Assembly: GCF_014696435.1 (NCBI RefSeq)
Contig: NZ_JACJQG010000049.1
Coordinates: 1 to 64,000, forward strand
Length of the DNA: 64,000 bases
Reading direction: 5' to 3'
From: Calothrix anomala FACHB-343
GTDB lineage: Bacteria; Cyanobacteriota; Cyanobacteriia; Cyanobacteriales; Nostocaceae
The notes beneath the pieces were generated by a model. That model was given only the letters and a program-made list of their open reading frames with translations, had not been told where the DNA came from and ran no database searches. Of this stretch, positions 26,824 to 36,585 are shown one piece after another (the first letter of the stretch is position 1; every line of letters starts with the position of its first letter). A program made the translations under genes and the position numbers.

Positions 26824-27665
26824 TAATCATCGCTCCAGGGTTCGGTGCTTTTCATTAATGTAAATAGCACTGGTGGCAGGTTTTGGATTACCTGGGATTT
26901 GGGATTATTATCTACAATTGCGATCGCACCACCAGGGCGTAGTAATCTTAAAGCTTCGGCGAAAATTGCTTGACTCGCATACCCCGGCAATTCATGGGTG
27001 ACAAACTGAAGCGTTACCAAATCAAAAGAATTATCAGGTAATTTTGTATTCTCAGCTTGTGCGTGAATCCACTGAGCTATCTCACCTTTAACATCAAGAT
27101 TACGAGCAACAGTGAGCATATATGGTGATAAATCAAGCCCTACTGTACGCACGGCATGACTCTGCTTTTGCTGATAATAACGGTGTAAAGCTAAAGTAGA
27201 AACCCCTACCGAGCAACCAATATCTAAAATATCTCGGACTTCCTGAGGTGCATAAGTAGCGAGAACTTCATGAAAACTACCTCTGAGGCGTGCATGAGCG
27301 ACTTCCCAAGTTAAGTTTTCTTTCGGCCACACCCGTAACGCCATTGAATAGGTAGCTGACTCAGTTTCAAAAGCCGCATCCCAGCACAGATTACCTTCAC
27401 TGTAGGCGTGGAAGGGTACTTTATAATAATCAGGATAAACAACATCGGGGTTAGTCATCTTGGTAATTTGCGCTGTAATTCCCGATGATTTCAGCGTTTG
27501 ATAGTTTTTCCGCCAGGGAACGCCGTTTTTCTCAGCAGTGTTGATGAGTACTTTCCTGGCTTGCTGCTTCATCAATTGATAGATGGGTTTAGTCTGTATC
27601 AGGAGATTGACAAACTTGGAAAGCGTATCTTCTCCAGCCCAGTCCGGTTTTAGCTTGGTGTTCAT
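26715..27665 (-). CDS. class I SAM-dependent methyltransferase
   Basis: 316 residues. The N-terminal third is a helical lead-in; the Rossmann methyltransferase fold begins near residue 140 with motif I DILDIGCSVGVST, then VGLDLSPYM, AQAENTKLPDNSFDLVTLQFV and LRPGGAIAIVDNNP. These fit the Methyltransf_11/25 group. Substrate is unknown; the N-terminal extension (CWDAAFETESATYSM) resembles a cyanobacterial/plant-type group of unknown target. The 5' end is preceded by about 300 bases with a repeated string also found at 42670. Confidence 0.8.
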   Translation of the reverse strand: MNTKLKPDWAGEDTLSKFVNLLIQTKPIYQLMKQQARKVLINTAEKNGVPWRKNYQTLKSSGITAQITKMTNPDVVYPDYYKVPFHAYSEGNLCWDAAFETESATYSMALRVWPKENLTWEVAHARLRGSFHEVLATYAPQEVRDILDIGCSVGVSTLALHRYYQQKQSHAVRTVGLDLSPYMLTVARNLDVKGEIAQWIHAQAENTKLPDNSFDLVTLQFVTHELPGYASQAIFAEALRLLRPGGAIAIVDNNPKSQVIQNLPPVLFTLMKSTEPWSDDYYTFDIEATLQAVGFAPPVTVASDPRHRTIVARKPE

Positions 27666-27858
27666 CGGCTTGCAAAAATCAAGGCAAGATAACTAATGTA
27701 GATAGGTCGAAACCAAGATAATTATCAGGTCTATCTGTTGCCGATTCTCATTAAATTAAAATGAGCAACCTCAATCCTCAATGCGATCGCCTGAATTTAA
27801 ATCGTTTCATTCCTATATATTGATATAGTACAGGAATTAATGCCCCAACTCCTGACAA

Positions 27859-27885
27859 TTGTACAGACAAGGGTTATCGCGTCTC
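27859..27885. repeat. 27-bp dispersed repeat, copy 1
   Basis: A 27-base string starting TTGTACAGACAAGGG and ending CGCGTCTC is identical to 42670-42696. It resembles a degenerate version of the TTGTAGAGACGCGATT...ATCGCGTCTC hairpin seen elsewhere in the window. Confidence 0.75.
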
Positions 27886-27900
27886 TCTCTGTCTCTGACA

Positions 27901-27934
27901 AAAAAGCGATCGCACCAGAAGAAATGCGATCGCT
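27901..27934 (-). terminator. terminator built from two HIP1 octamers
   Basis: On the minus strand, GCGATCGCA and TGCGATCGC form a perfect 9-bp stem (27927-27934 with 27907-27914) with a 10-base loop, followed by TTTTTT (27906-27901). It lies 29 bases after the stop of the DUF3386 gene, as a rho-independent terminator should. Confidence 0.7.
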
Positions 27935-27962
27935 CATCATGACATTAAGGAGTGAAACTAAA

Positions 27963-28616
27963 TCAAGCAGTCGGTTCTAATAACTGGATATTAGAGAAGA
28001 TAAATTCCTGAGTTGTAACTTTTCCTTCAATCTCAGTCTTAATTTCCCGGCGATTGAGAATGAAATACTTACCAACTTTTTCATATTCATCGGTAAACTC
28101 ACTTCTACCACCCTTTTGTTCACCTGTTGCCGGGTCATGGTATACAGAATCGTAGGTGTGAGACAAATAACCTTCGCCAGTTTGGTGACTGCTGAAGGTA
28201 TCAATGGTCACAAAAGTACCGTGAACCAGACGATGAACGTGGCTAACTTCATTATTGCGGACTTTATATTTATCGCCCTCAGCCTTACCACCAACTAAAA
28301 TTTCTACAGAACCATCAGCTGCGGTAGCACCATAGCTAAAAGTATTAGCACTGTGGGTATCTTCAAAAGAACGGCGGACGCGGTGAATTGCGATTTCCCA
28401 AGCTTGATATTGAATCGCTTGCTTGGCTTGGTCGTCCGATGCATCTGAGACTTCCGCCTTGAGATTAGCGCTAACGACTACCTTCGCTGTAGCCACTTGA
28501 CCGTCATTTTTCAAGGTAACATCAGCTGTATAGCCAGGAAAATCCTTGTCCCAAGTGTAACGATTTTCATAAGCAGCCCGGAAAAGTTCCTGAGCAGAAA
28601 TTTGTGTAACTGTCAT
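27963..28616 (-). CDS. DUF3386-family protein
   Basis: 217 residues from the ATG at 28616 (MTVTQISAQELFRAAYENRYTW, in part). This is preferred over 28706, whose extra 30 residues are unlike the family. It has the DUF3386 pattern: FPGYTADVTL, WEIAIHRVRRSFEDTH and the C-terminal QEFIFSNIQLL. The family is common in cyanobacteria and plants-related lineages with no known function. It is beta-rich, without signal peptide. The HIP1-based terminator follows it. Confidence 0.85.
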   Translation of the reverse strand: MTVTQISAQELFRAAYENRYTWDKDFPGYTADVTLKNDGQVATAKVVVSANLKAEVSDASDDQAKQAIQYQAWEIAIHRVRRSFEDTHSANTFSYGATAADGSVEILVGGKAEGDKYKVRNNEVSHVHRLVHGTFVTIDTFSSHQTGEGYLSHTYDSVYHDPATGEQKGGRSEFTDEYEKVGKYFILNRREIKTEIEGKVTTQEFIFSNIQLLEPTA

Positions 28617-28720
28617 GTGTTTACCTATAGCCAGTAGTGATATTAGCGTTTTTGCTTTCCTTGGTATTAGCATAGAAGTAATTGTGAAGCTCCGCATAGT
28701 CCCCAACTGGGTACACTTTA

Positions 28721-29398
28721 ATGACTAATTCTCTTCATGCTGCATTTGCTGCGATCGCTAACGTCGGCGATGAGCAAGAGCTAAAACTCGCGCTCACGGA
28801 CAAAATTAGCGAACATTTTGGCGTGCAACATTGGGGTATCTCTTTCATAGATGACCAGTCAAAGACTGAGATTGATGTTTCCGATATTCCCGCCGTCTGC
28901 TTACAAGGTAATCCCATCGGACGTTACGTAGTTGAGCGTCATGCACCCGCGCACGAGCAATTGATACTATCAGAACAAGATTGGAAGCATATTTGTCCGC
29001 GCCACGATCACGAACATGTAATGACAGGCCCCATCGTCTGTGACGGTCGTTTGGTAGGAACCCTCAACTTAGCTCGCGCTCAAGGTAGTCCACCCTTTGA
29101 CGGTAATGATTTAGCCGATTTAAGTGCTTTATGCATTCACATTTCTGCAAAAATTGCCACCTTGCGGGCGAAACCTCAAATTATCAAACCCTCCTTACCT
29201 AACCCCCTCACACCAAGGGAGTTAGAAATTGCTGAATTAGTCGCTCAAGGCTTAACCAATGGGGAAATCGCCGCTCGGCTGTGGATTAGCCAAAATTCTG
29301 TCAAGCAAGCCCTCAAACGCATGTTTCGTAAACTTGGGGTATCAGCACGCACAGAAATGGTCACAAAGCTACATTCAACAATAACTCGTAATTTATGA
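28721..29398 (+). CDS. GAF-LuxR transcription regulator
   Basis: 225 residues: a GAF-like sensor domain (about 5-150, with MTGPIVCDGRLVGTLNLARA) followed by a LuxR-type helix-turn-helix (about 160-222: LTPRELEIAELVAQGLTNGEI). It diverges from the DUF3386 gene (starts 105 bases apart), so it may control that gene. His/Cys-rich stretch CPRHDHEHV (about 91-99) could bind metal or heme. The first Met has a weak ribosome site. The ligand is unknown. Confidence 0.8.
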   Translation: MTNSLHAAFAAIANVGDEQELKLALTDKISEHFGVQHWGISFIDDQSKTEIDVSDIPAVCLQGNPIGRYVVERHAPAHEQLILSEQDWKHICPRHDHEHVMTGPIVCDGRLVGTLNLARAQGSPPFDGNDLADLSALCIHISAKIATLRAKPQIIKPSLPNPLTPRELEIAELVAQGLTNGEIAARLWISQNSVKQALKRMFRKLGVSARTEMVTKLHSTITRNL

Positions 29399-29437
29399 AA
29401 ATCTATCGTTATGGTTTAAATTTAAATCCATATCCAT

Positions 29438-29528
29438 TAGGACTTACGCACATTCTACGAACTCTTGGCGTACTTGGCGTCTTGGCGGTTCCATAAATTA
29501 AGGATTTGGAAAATTTTTGCGTAAGTCC
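29438..29528. mobile_element. 91-bp MITE with 8-bp target duplication
   Basis: Perfect 11-bp inverted ends GGACTTACGCA (29440-29450) and TGCGTAAGTCC (29518-29528). The flanking ATATCCAT at 29430-29437 and 29529-29536 is an exact 8-bp direct repeat, as expected for a target-site duplication. It holds the CTTGGCGTA phrase and no gene. It lies 39 bases upstream of the next start codon and so has probably supplied part of that promoter region. Confidence 0.75.
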
Positions 29529-29566
29529 ATATCCATAACGGAATAAAAAATTTGGCTGATGCTTTT

Positions 29567-30208
29567 ATGAACCGCCCGCGCATTCTGCAACCAGGTACAA
29601 GTTACACATTTAGCAAATATTTTGAACTGCCCTATGCACCAGCCGATATTCTTGCAGAATTTAATTGTACTTATCAACGTCAACGGCTGGATTTACCAAA
29701 GTATCCAGATAAACTTAATTGTTTAGATTTTTTAAGCGGCTATTTGTCAAGAAATTTAGCCTACGTTAACCCCATAAGTGAAATGGCAAGAAGAGAGGTA
29801 TTAATTGCCCCCACTTTATTAGAAATTTGTGCAGAAACCCAAACTCAATTAAATATTGAATATCCAATTAATGTTAACGAACAGTTAAAAGGTAGCTTTG
29901 ATTACTACATTAACAGTGATGCGGGAATATTAGTAATTGAAGCCAAGCAATCTGATTTAGGTCGAGGATTTACTCAATTAGCAGTAGAATTAATTGCCCT
30001 TGATCAATGGACGCAATCTCAGACACCTCTACTTTATGGCGCTGTCACCACAGGAGAAGATTGGCGATTTGGTATATTTCATCGTCAAGAAAAACGCATT
30101 GTCCAAGATTTGAAACTTTATCGCGTCCCTGAAGAATTGGAAGAATTACTGCGGATTTTGGTAGGAATTATTGTTGCACCTACATCCTTAACTATGGAGA
30201 ATACTTGA
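29567..30208 (+). CDS. PD-(D/E)XK nuclease-like protein of unknown function
   Basis: 213 residues from the ATG at 29567 (a TTG at 29552 would add five). The centre has GSFDYYI followed after nine residues by VIEAKQ and then FTQLAVELIAL: Asp, Glu-x-Lys and a helical Gln, which is the layout of the PD-(D/E)XK nuclease fold. A Uma2-like or cyanobacterial hypothetical relationship is possible. There is no methylase or other restriction partner next to it. Function is inferred only from the motif. A MITE lies directly upstream. Confidence 0.5.
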   Translation: MNRPRILQPGTSYTFSKYFELPYAPADILAEFNCTYQRQRLDLPKYPDKLNCLDFLSGYLSRNLAYVNPISEMARREVLIAPTLLEICAETQTQLNIEYPINVNEQLKGSFDYYINSDAGILVIEAKQSDLGRGFTQLAVELIALDQWTQSQTPLLYGAVTTGEDWRFGIFHRQEKRIVQDLKLYRVPEELEELLRILVGIIVAPTSLTMENT

Positions 30209-30270
30209 GTTATCGAAAAAATGCGATCGCATCAGACATTGCCAAATTACAAAAAACATTCCCTTCTTCT

Positions 30271-30320
30271 GTCAACAGTCAACAGTCAACAGTCAACAGT
30301 CAACAGTCAACAGTCAACAA
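30271..30320. repeat. GTCAACA heptamer repeat
   Basis: About seven tandem copies of GTCAACA; complement of the repeat at 10369-10426. Confidence 0.9.
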
Positions 30321-30440
30321 ATTAATTGTTTTTTTACAGTTCCCTAAAAGACAGGTGGTATCATTGCCTCTGCATATGTAAATTAAAAGCTGTAGAGAAC
30401 TACTTAATCATCATCTCTACGTAAAAACCGAACAATATTT

Positions 30441-31448
30441 ATGCCTACTACCACCTGGAATCGTCATCACATTCTTTCCCTTAACGACTTTACTACCGTT
30501 GAATACGATGCTGTATTGCAAACAGCCGCGAGTTTCCAAGAAGTGCTATCGCGACGCACGAAGAAAGTACCAACTTTACAGGGACAGGTGGTGGCGAATT
30601 TGTTCTTTGAACCTTCTACCCGCACTCGCAGTAGTTTTGAAATCGCCGCTAAACGTCTCAGCGCAGATACCCTCAATTTTGCCGCCGCTACCTCTTCCAT
30701 GACAAAGGGAGAGACAATTTTAGATACGGCGAAGACCTATTTGGCGATGGGAACTGATATTATGGTGATCCGCCATCGAGAAGCTGGAGTACCAAATGCG
30801 ATCGCACAAGAAATGGATCGTTTAGGTGTAAAAGTTAGCGTACTCAATGCTGGTGATGGTCAACATGAGCATCCATCCCAAGCACTGCTAGACTTATTCA
30901 CCATCTGTACTTTAATCGATCCAGCCAATCCCCGCATAGAATTGTTAAAAGGTAAAAAAATTGCCATTGTTGGCGATATTCTTCATTCTCGTGTAGCGCG
31001 ATCGAATATTTGGAGTTTAACAGCAAGCGGTGCGGAAGTTCATTTAGCCGCACCCCCAACCCTTTTACCCAAAATCTTTGCCGAGTATTTCTCAGAAGAA
31101 ACAACCTCTCCCCAGCGTCAGCTATTTTTACATTGGGAACTAGAACCTGCTTTACGCGACGCTGATTTTGTCATGACTTTGCGTCTGCAAAAAGAACGCA
31201 TGACTGCCCATTTATTACCCAGTTTGCGAGAATATCATCAATTATTTGGCATTACCCGCGATAAATTACAACTTTGCCAACCTAATGTTAAAGTATTGCA
31301 CCCAGGGCCAGTCAATCGCGGTGTGGAAATTAGCTCCGATTTAATGGACGATCCAGAATTTAGCTTAATTCAAGCACAAGTTACCAGTGGTGTAGCCGTG
31401 CGCATGGCTTTGTTATATCTCATTGGTAGCGGTAAAGTCTCAGCCTAA
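30441..31448 (+). CDS. pyrB: aspartate carbamoyltransferase, catalytic subunit
   Basis: 335 residues with carbamoyl-phosphate-binding STRTRSSFE (59-67), HPSQALLDL and the aspartate-loop [11 protein letters not shown] near the C-terminus. It joins carbamoyl phosphate and aspartate in the first committed step of pyrimidine synthesis. Length is slightly above the usual 310, as in other cyanobacteria. The regulatory subunit pyrI is not present, as in most cyanobacteria. The gene is alone. A heptamer repeat lies 120 bases upstream. Confidence 0.95.
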   Translation: MPTTTWNRHHILSLNDFTTVEYDAVLQTAASFQEVLSRRTKKVPTLQGQVVANLFFEPSTRTRSSFEIAAKRLSADTLNFAAATSSMTKGETILDTAKTYLAMGTDIMVIRHREAGVPNAIAQEMDRLGVKVSVLNAGDGQHEHPSQALLDLFTICTLIDPANPRIELLKGKKIAIVGDILHSRVARSNIWSLTASGAEVHLAAPPTLLPKIFAEYFSEETTSPQRQLFLHWELEPALRDADFVMTLRLQKERMTAHLLPSLREYHQLFGITRDKLQLCQPNVKVLHPGPVNRGVEISSDLMDDPEFSLIQAQVTSGVAVRMALLYLIGSGKVSA

Positions 31449-31515
31449 TCATAAAACACACCCGTAGGGGCGGGGAGACCCCGCCCTTCTCCGGATTTAG
31501 GCTATTGAGCATGAG

Positions 31516-31550
31516 TTGACAAAACTATTATTTCGATTATTCTAGAAATA
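31516..31550 (+). promoter_or_regulatory. promoter and candidate operator of the ArsR-ClpN gene
   Basis: TTGACA (31516-31521), 16 bases, then TATTCT (31538-31543) 6 bases before the ATG. The inverted repeat TATTTC/GAAATA (31529-31534, 31545-31550) spans the -10 and the start codon, which would suit autorepression by the encoded ArsR-type protein. The site is inferred from position and symmetry. Confidence 0.45.
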
Positions 31551-32413
31551 TGGCAATAAATAATGAAGACACAGCTCGCTATGCAGATATCTTTGCTGCA
31601 TTAGGATCAGAGCCACGTTTAGAAATTATGCGGTTGCTATTTGCGAGTTATCCAAATGGAATGACAGTAGGCGAGATTCAGGAAAAGCTGAAGATTCCCA
31701 ACTCCACCCTATCGCACCATTTGGAGAAGCTGAGAATTGAAGGATTAGTTAATAGCCGCAAAGACAAGCAATTTTTGTGGTATTCCGCCAATGCAGAGAC
31801 AATGGAAGACTTGCTGTCTTTTTTGTCTACAGGAAGAACAAAACGCGATCGCAATCTTGATGCAATCAACAATATATCCCAGCAGGAGGGGTTTATGTTG
31901 GAAAGATTTTTTGAATCGATTTTTGAAAAAATCTTAGGATTTACATCTAATAGATTCCACCTCAGAGGTTTTGAAAGATTCACCCAAAAAGCCTTGATAG
32001 CTATATCCATAGCGCAAAGTGAATCTCGTCGCTTAGGACATCGATACGTTGGTACGGAGCAAATTTTGCTAGGACTCGTTGGTGAAGGTAGCGGTTTTGC
32101 AGCACAGTTTCTTAACTCTGTAGGTGTTAACTTAGAAAATGCTCAAATTGAGGTAGAAAAAATCATCGGTAGAGGTCGGGGATTGACACCCCTGGATATT
32201 CCATTTACATCCAAAGCTCAGAAAGTATTACAACTAACGGTAGAAGAATCGCGCCAATTAGGTGTCAATTATATTGGCACAGAACATATTTTATTAGGTC
32301 TGCTCAAGGAAGGAGAAGTAGATAGAGAACCGGGAATAGCAATTAAAGTCTTACAAAATCTTGGAGTAGACCTTGCTTTATTAGAACAACGGCTGCGCAG
32401 GTCTTTAACGTAG
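31550..32413 (+). CDS. ArsR-type regulator fused to a Clp N domain
   Basis: 287 residues. Residues 8-90 form an ArsR winged helix ([25 protein letters not shown]). Residues about 140-285 are a ClpA/ClpC N-terminal double repeat ([17 protein letters not shown] and [16 protein letters not shown]). No AAA+ module follows, and no metal-binding CVC motif is seen in the DNA-binding part. The ClpN domain in Clp ATPases receives substrates and adaptors, so this protein may couple transcription to Clp proteolysis. A second, strong ribosome site (AGGAGG, 31884-31889) with ATG at 31895 sits exactly at the joint, so a ClpN-only product is possible. Confidence 0.8.
   Translation: MAINNEDTARYADIFAALGSEPRLEIMRLLFASYPNGMTVGEIQEKLKIPNSTLSHHLEKLRIEGLVNSRKDKQFLWYSANAETMEDLLSFLSTGRTKRDRNLDAINNISQQEGFMLERFFESIFEKILGFTSNRFHLRGFERFTQKALIAISIAQSESRRLGHRYVGTEQILLGLVGEGSGFAAQFLNSVGVNLENAQIEVEKIIGRGRGLTPLDIPFTSKAQKVLQLTVEESRQLGVNYIGTEHILLGLLKEGEVDREPGIAIKVLQNLGVDLALLEQRLRRSLT
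31884..31897 (+). promoter_or_regulatory. internal ribosome site at the ArsR/ClpN joint
   Basis: AGGAGG at 31884-31889 lies 5 bases before an in-frame ATG (31895, codon 116). It would give a 172-residue protein consisting of only the linker and ClpN domain. Confidence 0.5.
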
Positions 32414-32830
32414 AATTTTGTTAGTTATTTCCAGGGATATAGCAATCCTATCTGAGTTGTGAAAATATTTTTTTGATGAACCGCATTAGACGCGGAGCGG
32501 CTTCCCGTAGGGTAGACGCCAAGTACGCCAAGGTTCAGAGAAAAAACTGAGAGTTAGCAAATTTCATAAATGATTTAGCATTGCTATATACTCTCAGCAT
32601 TAGCCTTAAGCTAACTGTATCTTTTGTTTTACACCCGAAAAATTATATTCATCTCTATCTCCCATCTTAAACCTCAACATCCAGCAAACAGAGATTTTTC
32701 GGGTGTCTTACTCTAACCCAGGTATGAGTATTTATAAACTATTCATGTAATAAATTACTCCCATTGTATGAAGACATAATTTGAGAATTTGGGAAAATGA
32801 GATTGTTAAGATTAATAGGAGAAAATCATT
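32414..32830. repeat. intergenic region with a 76-bp palindromic element
   Basis: Holds a perfect 13-bp inverted repeat ACACCCGAAAAAT (32631-32643) / ATTTTTCGGGTGT (32694-32706) and a CTTCCCGTAGGGTAGACGCC phrase near 32500. No gene is seen. The region ends with the promoter and AGGAG site of the pentapeptide gene. Confidence 0.6.
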
Positions 32831-33274
32831 ATGAGACAGACATTGTTGACAGCAGTAGCTTTATTCAGCACCCTCGCTTTAGCTGCACCAATTTCTGCTC
32901 AAGCTAGCGCCAACCAAGCGCAAGTAAAACGCTTGTTAGAAACTGGAGTATGTGCTGGATGTGATTTAACTGGTGTTAATCTTAGTGGTGCGCACTTAAT
33001 TGGCGCAGATTTAAGAAACGCTAATTTAAAAGGTGCTAATTTAGCAGGTGCTAATTTAGAAGGTGCTGATTTAGCTGGCGCTAATTTGGAAGCTGCAAAT
33101 TTGAAAGAAGTCTTTGCGAGTGGTACAACCTTCAATAATGCTAATCTTACTAATGCTAATTTAAGCGGAGCTAGTTTACATAACGCTCAAGTAGATGGCG
33201 CTGTGATGATTGGCGCTAATCTTAATGGCGCTGAGGGATTTGATATTAATCTGGGTATTGGCGGTGAAGAATAA
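32831..33274 (+). CDS. secreted pentapeptide-repeat protein
   Basis: 147 residues: signal peptide ending AQA (about residue 26), then LLETGVCAGCDLTG with a CxxC pair, and about 18 pentapeptide units A(N/D)LxG (about 48-135) folding as a right-handed beta helix. A short acidic tail ends it. Such proteins with LLxTxxCxxCDLxGADL starts are frequent in cyanobacteria and lie in the periplasm or lumen. Function is unknown. AGGAG lies about 10 bases before the ATG. Confidence 0.85.
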   Translation: MRQTLLTAVALFSTLALAAPISAQASANQAQVKRLLETGVCAGCDLTGVNLSGAHLIGADLRNANLKGANLAGANLEGADLAGANLEAANLKEVFASGTTFNNANLTNANLSGASLHNAQVDGAVMIGANLNGAEGFDINLGIGGEE

Positions 33275-33331
33275 TAATTAAGAGTTAGAAACTAGTATTA
33301 ACTCTAATTTCTAACCCCCAACGCTTAAATC

Positions 33332-34672
33332 TTAATCACCAGTAATTGAGAGTTCATTCACCCAAATGCGAGGACAAACACCACCAGGTGTTAACTCAGG
33401 CTCTTTTTCTACACAAATAATCGATTTCAACACTTCTAAGAAATCGCCGGCGACTGTTGCAGATTCAATACTGGTTTTCTCACCTTTATTAATTAACCAA
33501 CCATCAAAAGGTAGAGAAAACGAACCTTGTAAGGCTTTTACACCTGCATGTAAAGCTTGTAAATCATCAATCAAAATTACATTTTCCGCAGTTTCTAAGC
33601 TTAATTCTTGCTCAGGTTCGGCGGCTCTAAATACATGAAAAAAGTTAGGGCTAACGCTAACTTTTGCACCAATACTTGCATTACCTGTTGGTTGAGCGTT
33701 CATTCTTTTTGCAGTTCCCGCACTGTGAAGGAAGCCCGCTAAAACACCCTTTTCAATCAGAGAAACTTGACGAGTAGGTGTACCTTCACCATCAAAAGTT
33801 TCTGCACCAATATTAGCAGGGTGTAATGCATCATCAACTACAGAAATTAGCGGTGAAGCAATTTGCTTACCGATATCATCAGCAGTCGATAAACTTTGAT
33901 TATCGAGAATATTTTGGGCATTATATAAATTAGAAAAAGCACCCAACAAACTCAAGAAAGCTTCCGGTGAGAACACAACTAAATATTTACCAGACTTGAT
34001 TTTTTCATAATTCAAGTGACTGATAGTTTTCTCAACAGTTTCTTGAATACAACCATTGATATCTAATTTTTCTACACCCCGGTTGACTCTAAAAGCGCCA
34101 GCACTGCGGGGTTTTTTCCCTTCCTCTTCAGTTTTGCTGTAAAGATATACCGATGCTATGGAATGAGATTCTGTTCTGACTGCGCCTGCACTATTGAGGT
34201 AGAATCGGTCAATATCTCTTTGCGCCAAACCATTATATGGTACACCGTTAATTGCGGGATGGGCTGAGAGTAATTCTTTTTCAGCTACCAATAATTTTTC
34301 GATAAGTTCCGAAACAGGTGCTTGAGGTACTTTGTCGTGAGGTGTATTTTCAATAGGAATAGTAGCCTCTGGACTAAAATCAGGAACATTTTCCTTCACA
34401 CCAAAAAAACTAGCTTCATAGGCAGTTTTTAAAGCTAATTCTAATCCCTTGGGATCTACATCTGTAGTGCTGGTAACACCCATTGTATTCTCTTCATTCC
34501 AGACACGAACTGTCACACCAGAACGATTAGAAGCTTTAACTTGTTTGGGTTCACCTTGGTCTACCTGGACGCTAGTTTCATCTACAGTAGAACCATAAAT
34601 ATCAAACTTTTGAATGCCAAGTTTTTCAGCATTTTCCTTGGCATAATTTGCAATCTCATTGATAGTAGACAT
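33332..34672 (-). CDS. pmbA: TldD/PmbA-family protein, PmbA (TldE) type
   Basis: 446 residues from ATG 34672. It has the PmbA features (VQVDQGEPKQVKASNRSGV near the start; GNASIGAKVSVSPNFF and the C-terminal LTPGGVCPRIWV) and lacks the HExxxH motif of TldD. In bacteria TldE and TldD form a metalloprotease that trims small peptides. The TldD partner is the next gene upstream on the same strand, 264 bases away. Together they form the expected pair. Confidence 0.85.
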   Translation of the reverse strand: MSTINEIANYAKENAEKLGIQKFDIYGSTVDETSVQVDQGEPKQVKASNRSGVTVRVWNEENTMGVTSTTDVDPKGLELALKTAYEASFFGVKENVPDFSPEATIPIENTPHDKVPQAPVSELIEKLLVAEKELLSAHPAINGVPYNGLAQRDIDRFYLNSAGAVRTESHSIASVYLYSKTEEEGKKPRSAGAFRVNRGVEKLDINGCIQETVEKTISHLNYEKIKSGKYLVVFSPEAFLSLLGAFSNLYNAQNILDNQSLSTADDIGKQIASPLISVVDDALHPANIGAETFDGEGTPTRQVSLIEKGVLAGFLHSAGTAKRMNAQPTGNASIGAKVSVSPNFFHVFRAAEPEQELSLETAENVILIDDLQALHAGVKALQGSFSLPFDGWLINKGEKTSIESATVAGDFLEVLKSIICVEKEPELTPGGVCPRIWVNELSITGD

Positions 34673-34942
34673 AGTCAATTGTGGATTTTTGATGTTTAAC
34701 TCTCAATAGACACAGACATATTATTCATCCGTGTTCATCTTCGCCTCTCATAAATATGTCTCACCACAAGAACACCTCAAGAAAATCTGGCTGTAATAAA
34801 TCACAACTTTTCCTTTTCACAACCTCCGCGTACCTTTGCGCTAGGCTCCGCGTACCTTTGCGTTTAAAAGCTCTCAATTCAACCAACCACAAAGGATACA
34901 AAGTAAGACATAAAAAGGATCTCTTGTAGTGAGAAATAAGTA

Positions 34943-36415
34943 CTAGCGTCCGCCTACGGTAATAGAATCAACCTTGATATGAGGCTGTCCTACTGTAGTG
35001 TAAATACTGCCGCTAACAGAACCACAAAAACCAGGTGCAAGTTCTAAATCTTGGGAACACATAGAAATTTTATTCATAATTTCCTTAGCTTCACCAATCA
35101 GAATTGCGCCTTTTAATGGTTTAGTAATCTTGCCATTTTCAATTAAATAAGCTTCATCAACGCCAAAGTTAAATTGACCTGTAGCACCAACACTACCACC
35201 ACCCATTTTTTTGCAGTAAATACCTTTATCAATGGAGGCAAATAAATCATCAACACTGTATTCACCAGGTGCAATATAAGTATTCCGCATCCGGCTAGCA
35301 GCAGCAAAGGTATAATTTTGGCGGCGTCCGCTACCGGTTCTGGGGTGTCCAGTGCGCCAAGAACCTGTTCTATCTGCTAAAAAGTTCTTAAGAATGCCTT
35401 TCTCAATTAATAATGTTCTTTGCGCCGGCATACCTTCATCATCCATATCTATGGTACCAAAGGCATTGTCGGCTCGTCCTTCATCCCAAGCTGTCAGGCT
35501 TTCGTGGGCAATTTTTTCGCCTTTTTTATCAGCAAAAGGTGTGGTATTTTTTTCTATTTGCGTAGTTTCTAATAAATGTCCGCAAGCTTCGTGGAAAATC
35601 ACGCCACCAAAGTGATTCGCCATGATAATCGGGTAAGTACCAGATTCCACATAATCTGCATAGAGCATTTTACCTGCAGATTCAGATATTTGCTCGGCGG
35701 CTTGTTGGTAATCCCAAGTTCTTAAGAAGTTAGCATCGCTGGTATTACCTGCACGTTCGCCAATAGAGGCGCGATTAGCACCATCTGCACAGAGTAGGTT
35801 AAAGCCTACAGATTGGGTGAGGCGGATGTCACGGGCAAAAGTTCCATCACTGGCGGCGACTAATACTTCTTGCCAATCGCGGAAATAGCTGGCACGACGG
35901 GATTGTACGTGGCTGGCTTTTTTGGTGAGTTGGGCAGTACCATCAAGTAGAACTTCTCCCATTTCGCGGATAGAACTACACAGTGGTAACCAGCCATCTT
36001 TACCGCGTTTTGTGGCGTAATCTCTAAGTAATTCTAAATTGATTTCGGGGATAAAAGCGGTAGGTGCGGGTAATTGCAATCCCAGGATAGAAAGACCTTT
36101 TTCTAAGGCGGCTTTTAACCCAGAGAAGGAAAGGTTATTGGTGCTGACATAGCAATCAGCTTTACCGCGAAATACTCTCACCCCCGCACCTGTGGCGAGA
36201 CTGGGTGAAATACTGGTGATGGCGTCATCTTCAGCCAGACAGCTGATATAGTTGCGACGTTCTAGGAAAAATTCGATAAAGTCGGCACCTGCGGCGCGTC
36301 CTAATCCTAACAGGGTAGCCAGAGGGGCTTCCCAAGTGTCATCGAATCGTTCCGATGTGGAAGAATATTGTAAGGTGGGGAGCTGGTTCGAGAGAAGTAG
36401 AGTACTTGTAAGCAT
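34943..36415 (-). CDS. tldD: TldD metalloprotease subunit
   Basis: 490 residues with HEACGH in [14 protein letters not shown] (around residue 275), the HExxxH zinc site, and Cys in the C-terminal part. [23 protein letters not shown] is typical of TldD. With PmbA (33332-34672) it should make a heterodimeric peptidase. It is the upstream gene of the pair; the ATG is 36415. Upstream Met alternatives are not seen within the frame. Confidence 0.9.
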   Translation of the reverse strand: MLTSTLLLSNQLPTLQYSSTSERFDDTWEAPLATLLGLGRAAGADFIEFFLERRNYISCLAEDDAITSISPSLATGAGVRVFRGKADCYVSTNNLSFSGLKAALEKGLSILGLQLPAPTAFIPEINLELLRDYATKRGKDGWLPLCSSIREMGEVLLDGTAQLTKKASHVQSRRASYFRDWQEVLVAASDGTFARDIRLTQSVGFNLLCADGANRASIGERAGNTSDANFLRTWDYQQAAEQISESAGKMLYADYVESGTYPIIMANHFGGVIFHEACGHLLETTQIEKNTTPFADKKGEKIAHESLTAWDEGRADNAFGTIDMDDEGMPAQRTLLIEKGILKNFLADRTGSWRTGHPRTGSGRRQNYTFAAASRMRNTYIAPGEYSVDDLFASIDKGIYCKKMGGGSVGATGQFNFGVDEAYLIENGKITKPLKGAILIGEAKEIMNKISMCSQDLELAPGFCGSVSGSIYTTVGQPHIKVDSITVGGR

Positions 36416-36585
36416 GAATAGCCTCGTCTGCTGGCGTGTTCAGAGATTTGACCGAAAATTCCTAGTGTGATTAGTCTAACAAATCAGTAAAACCCACAGT
36501 TGGTGGTAAATTGGTAGGGTTTTCCACCATTTAGCGTTTGGATTCAAGAGTTTACCAAGATTTATGACCAATTTTTTTAAAGTCA

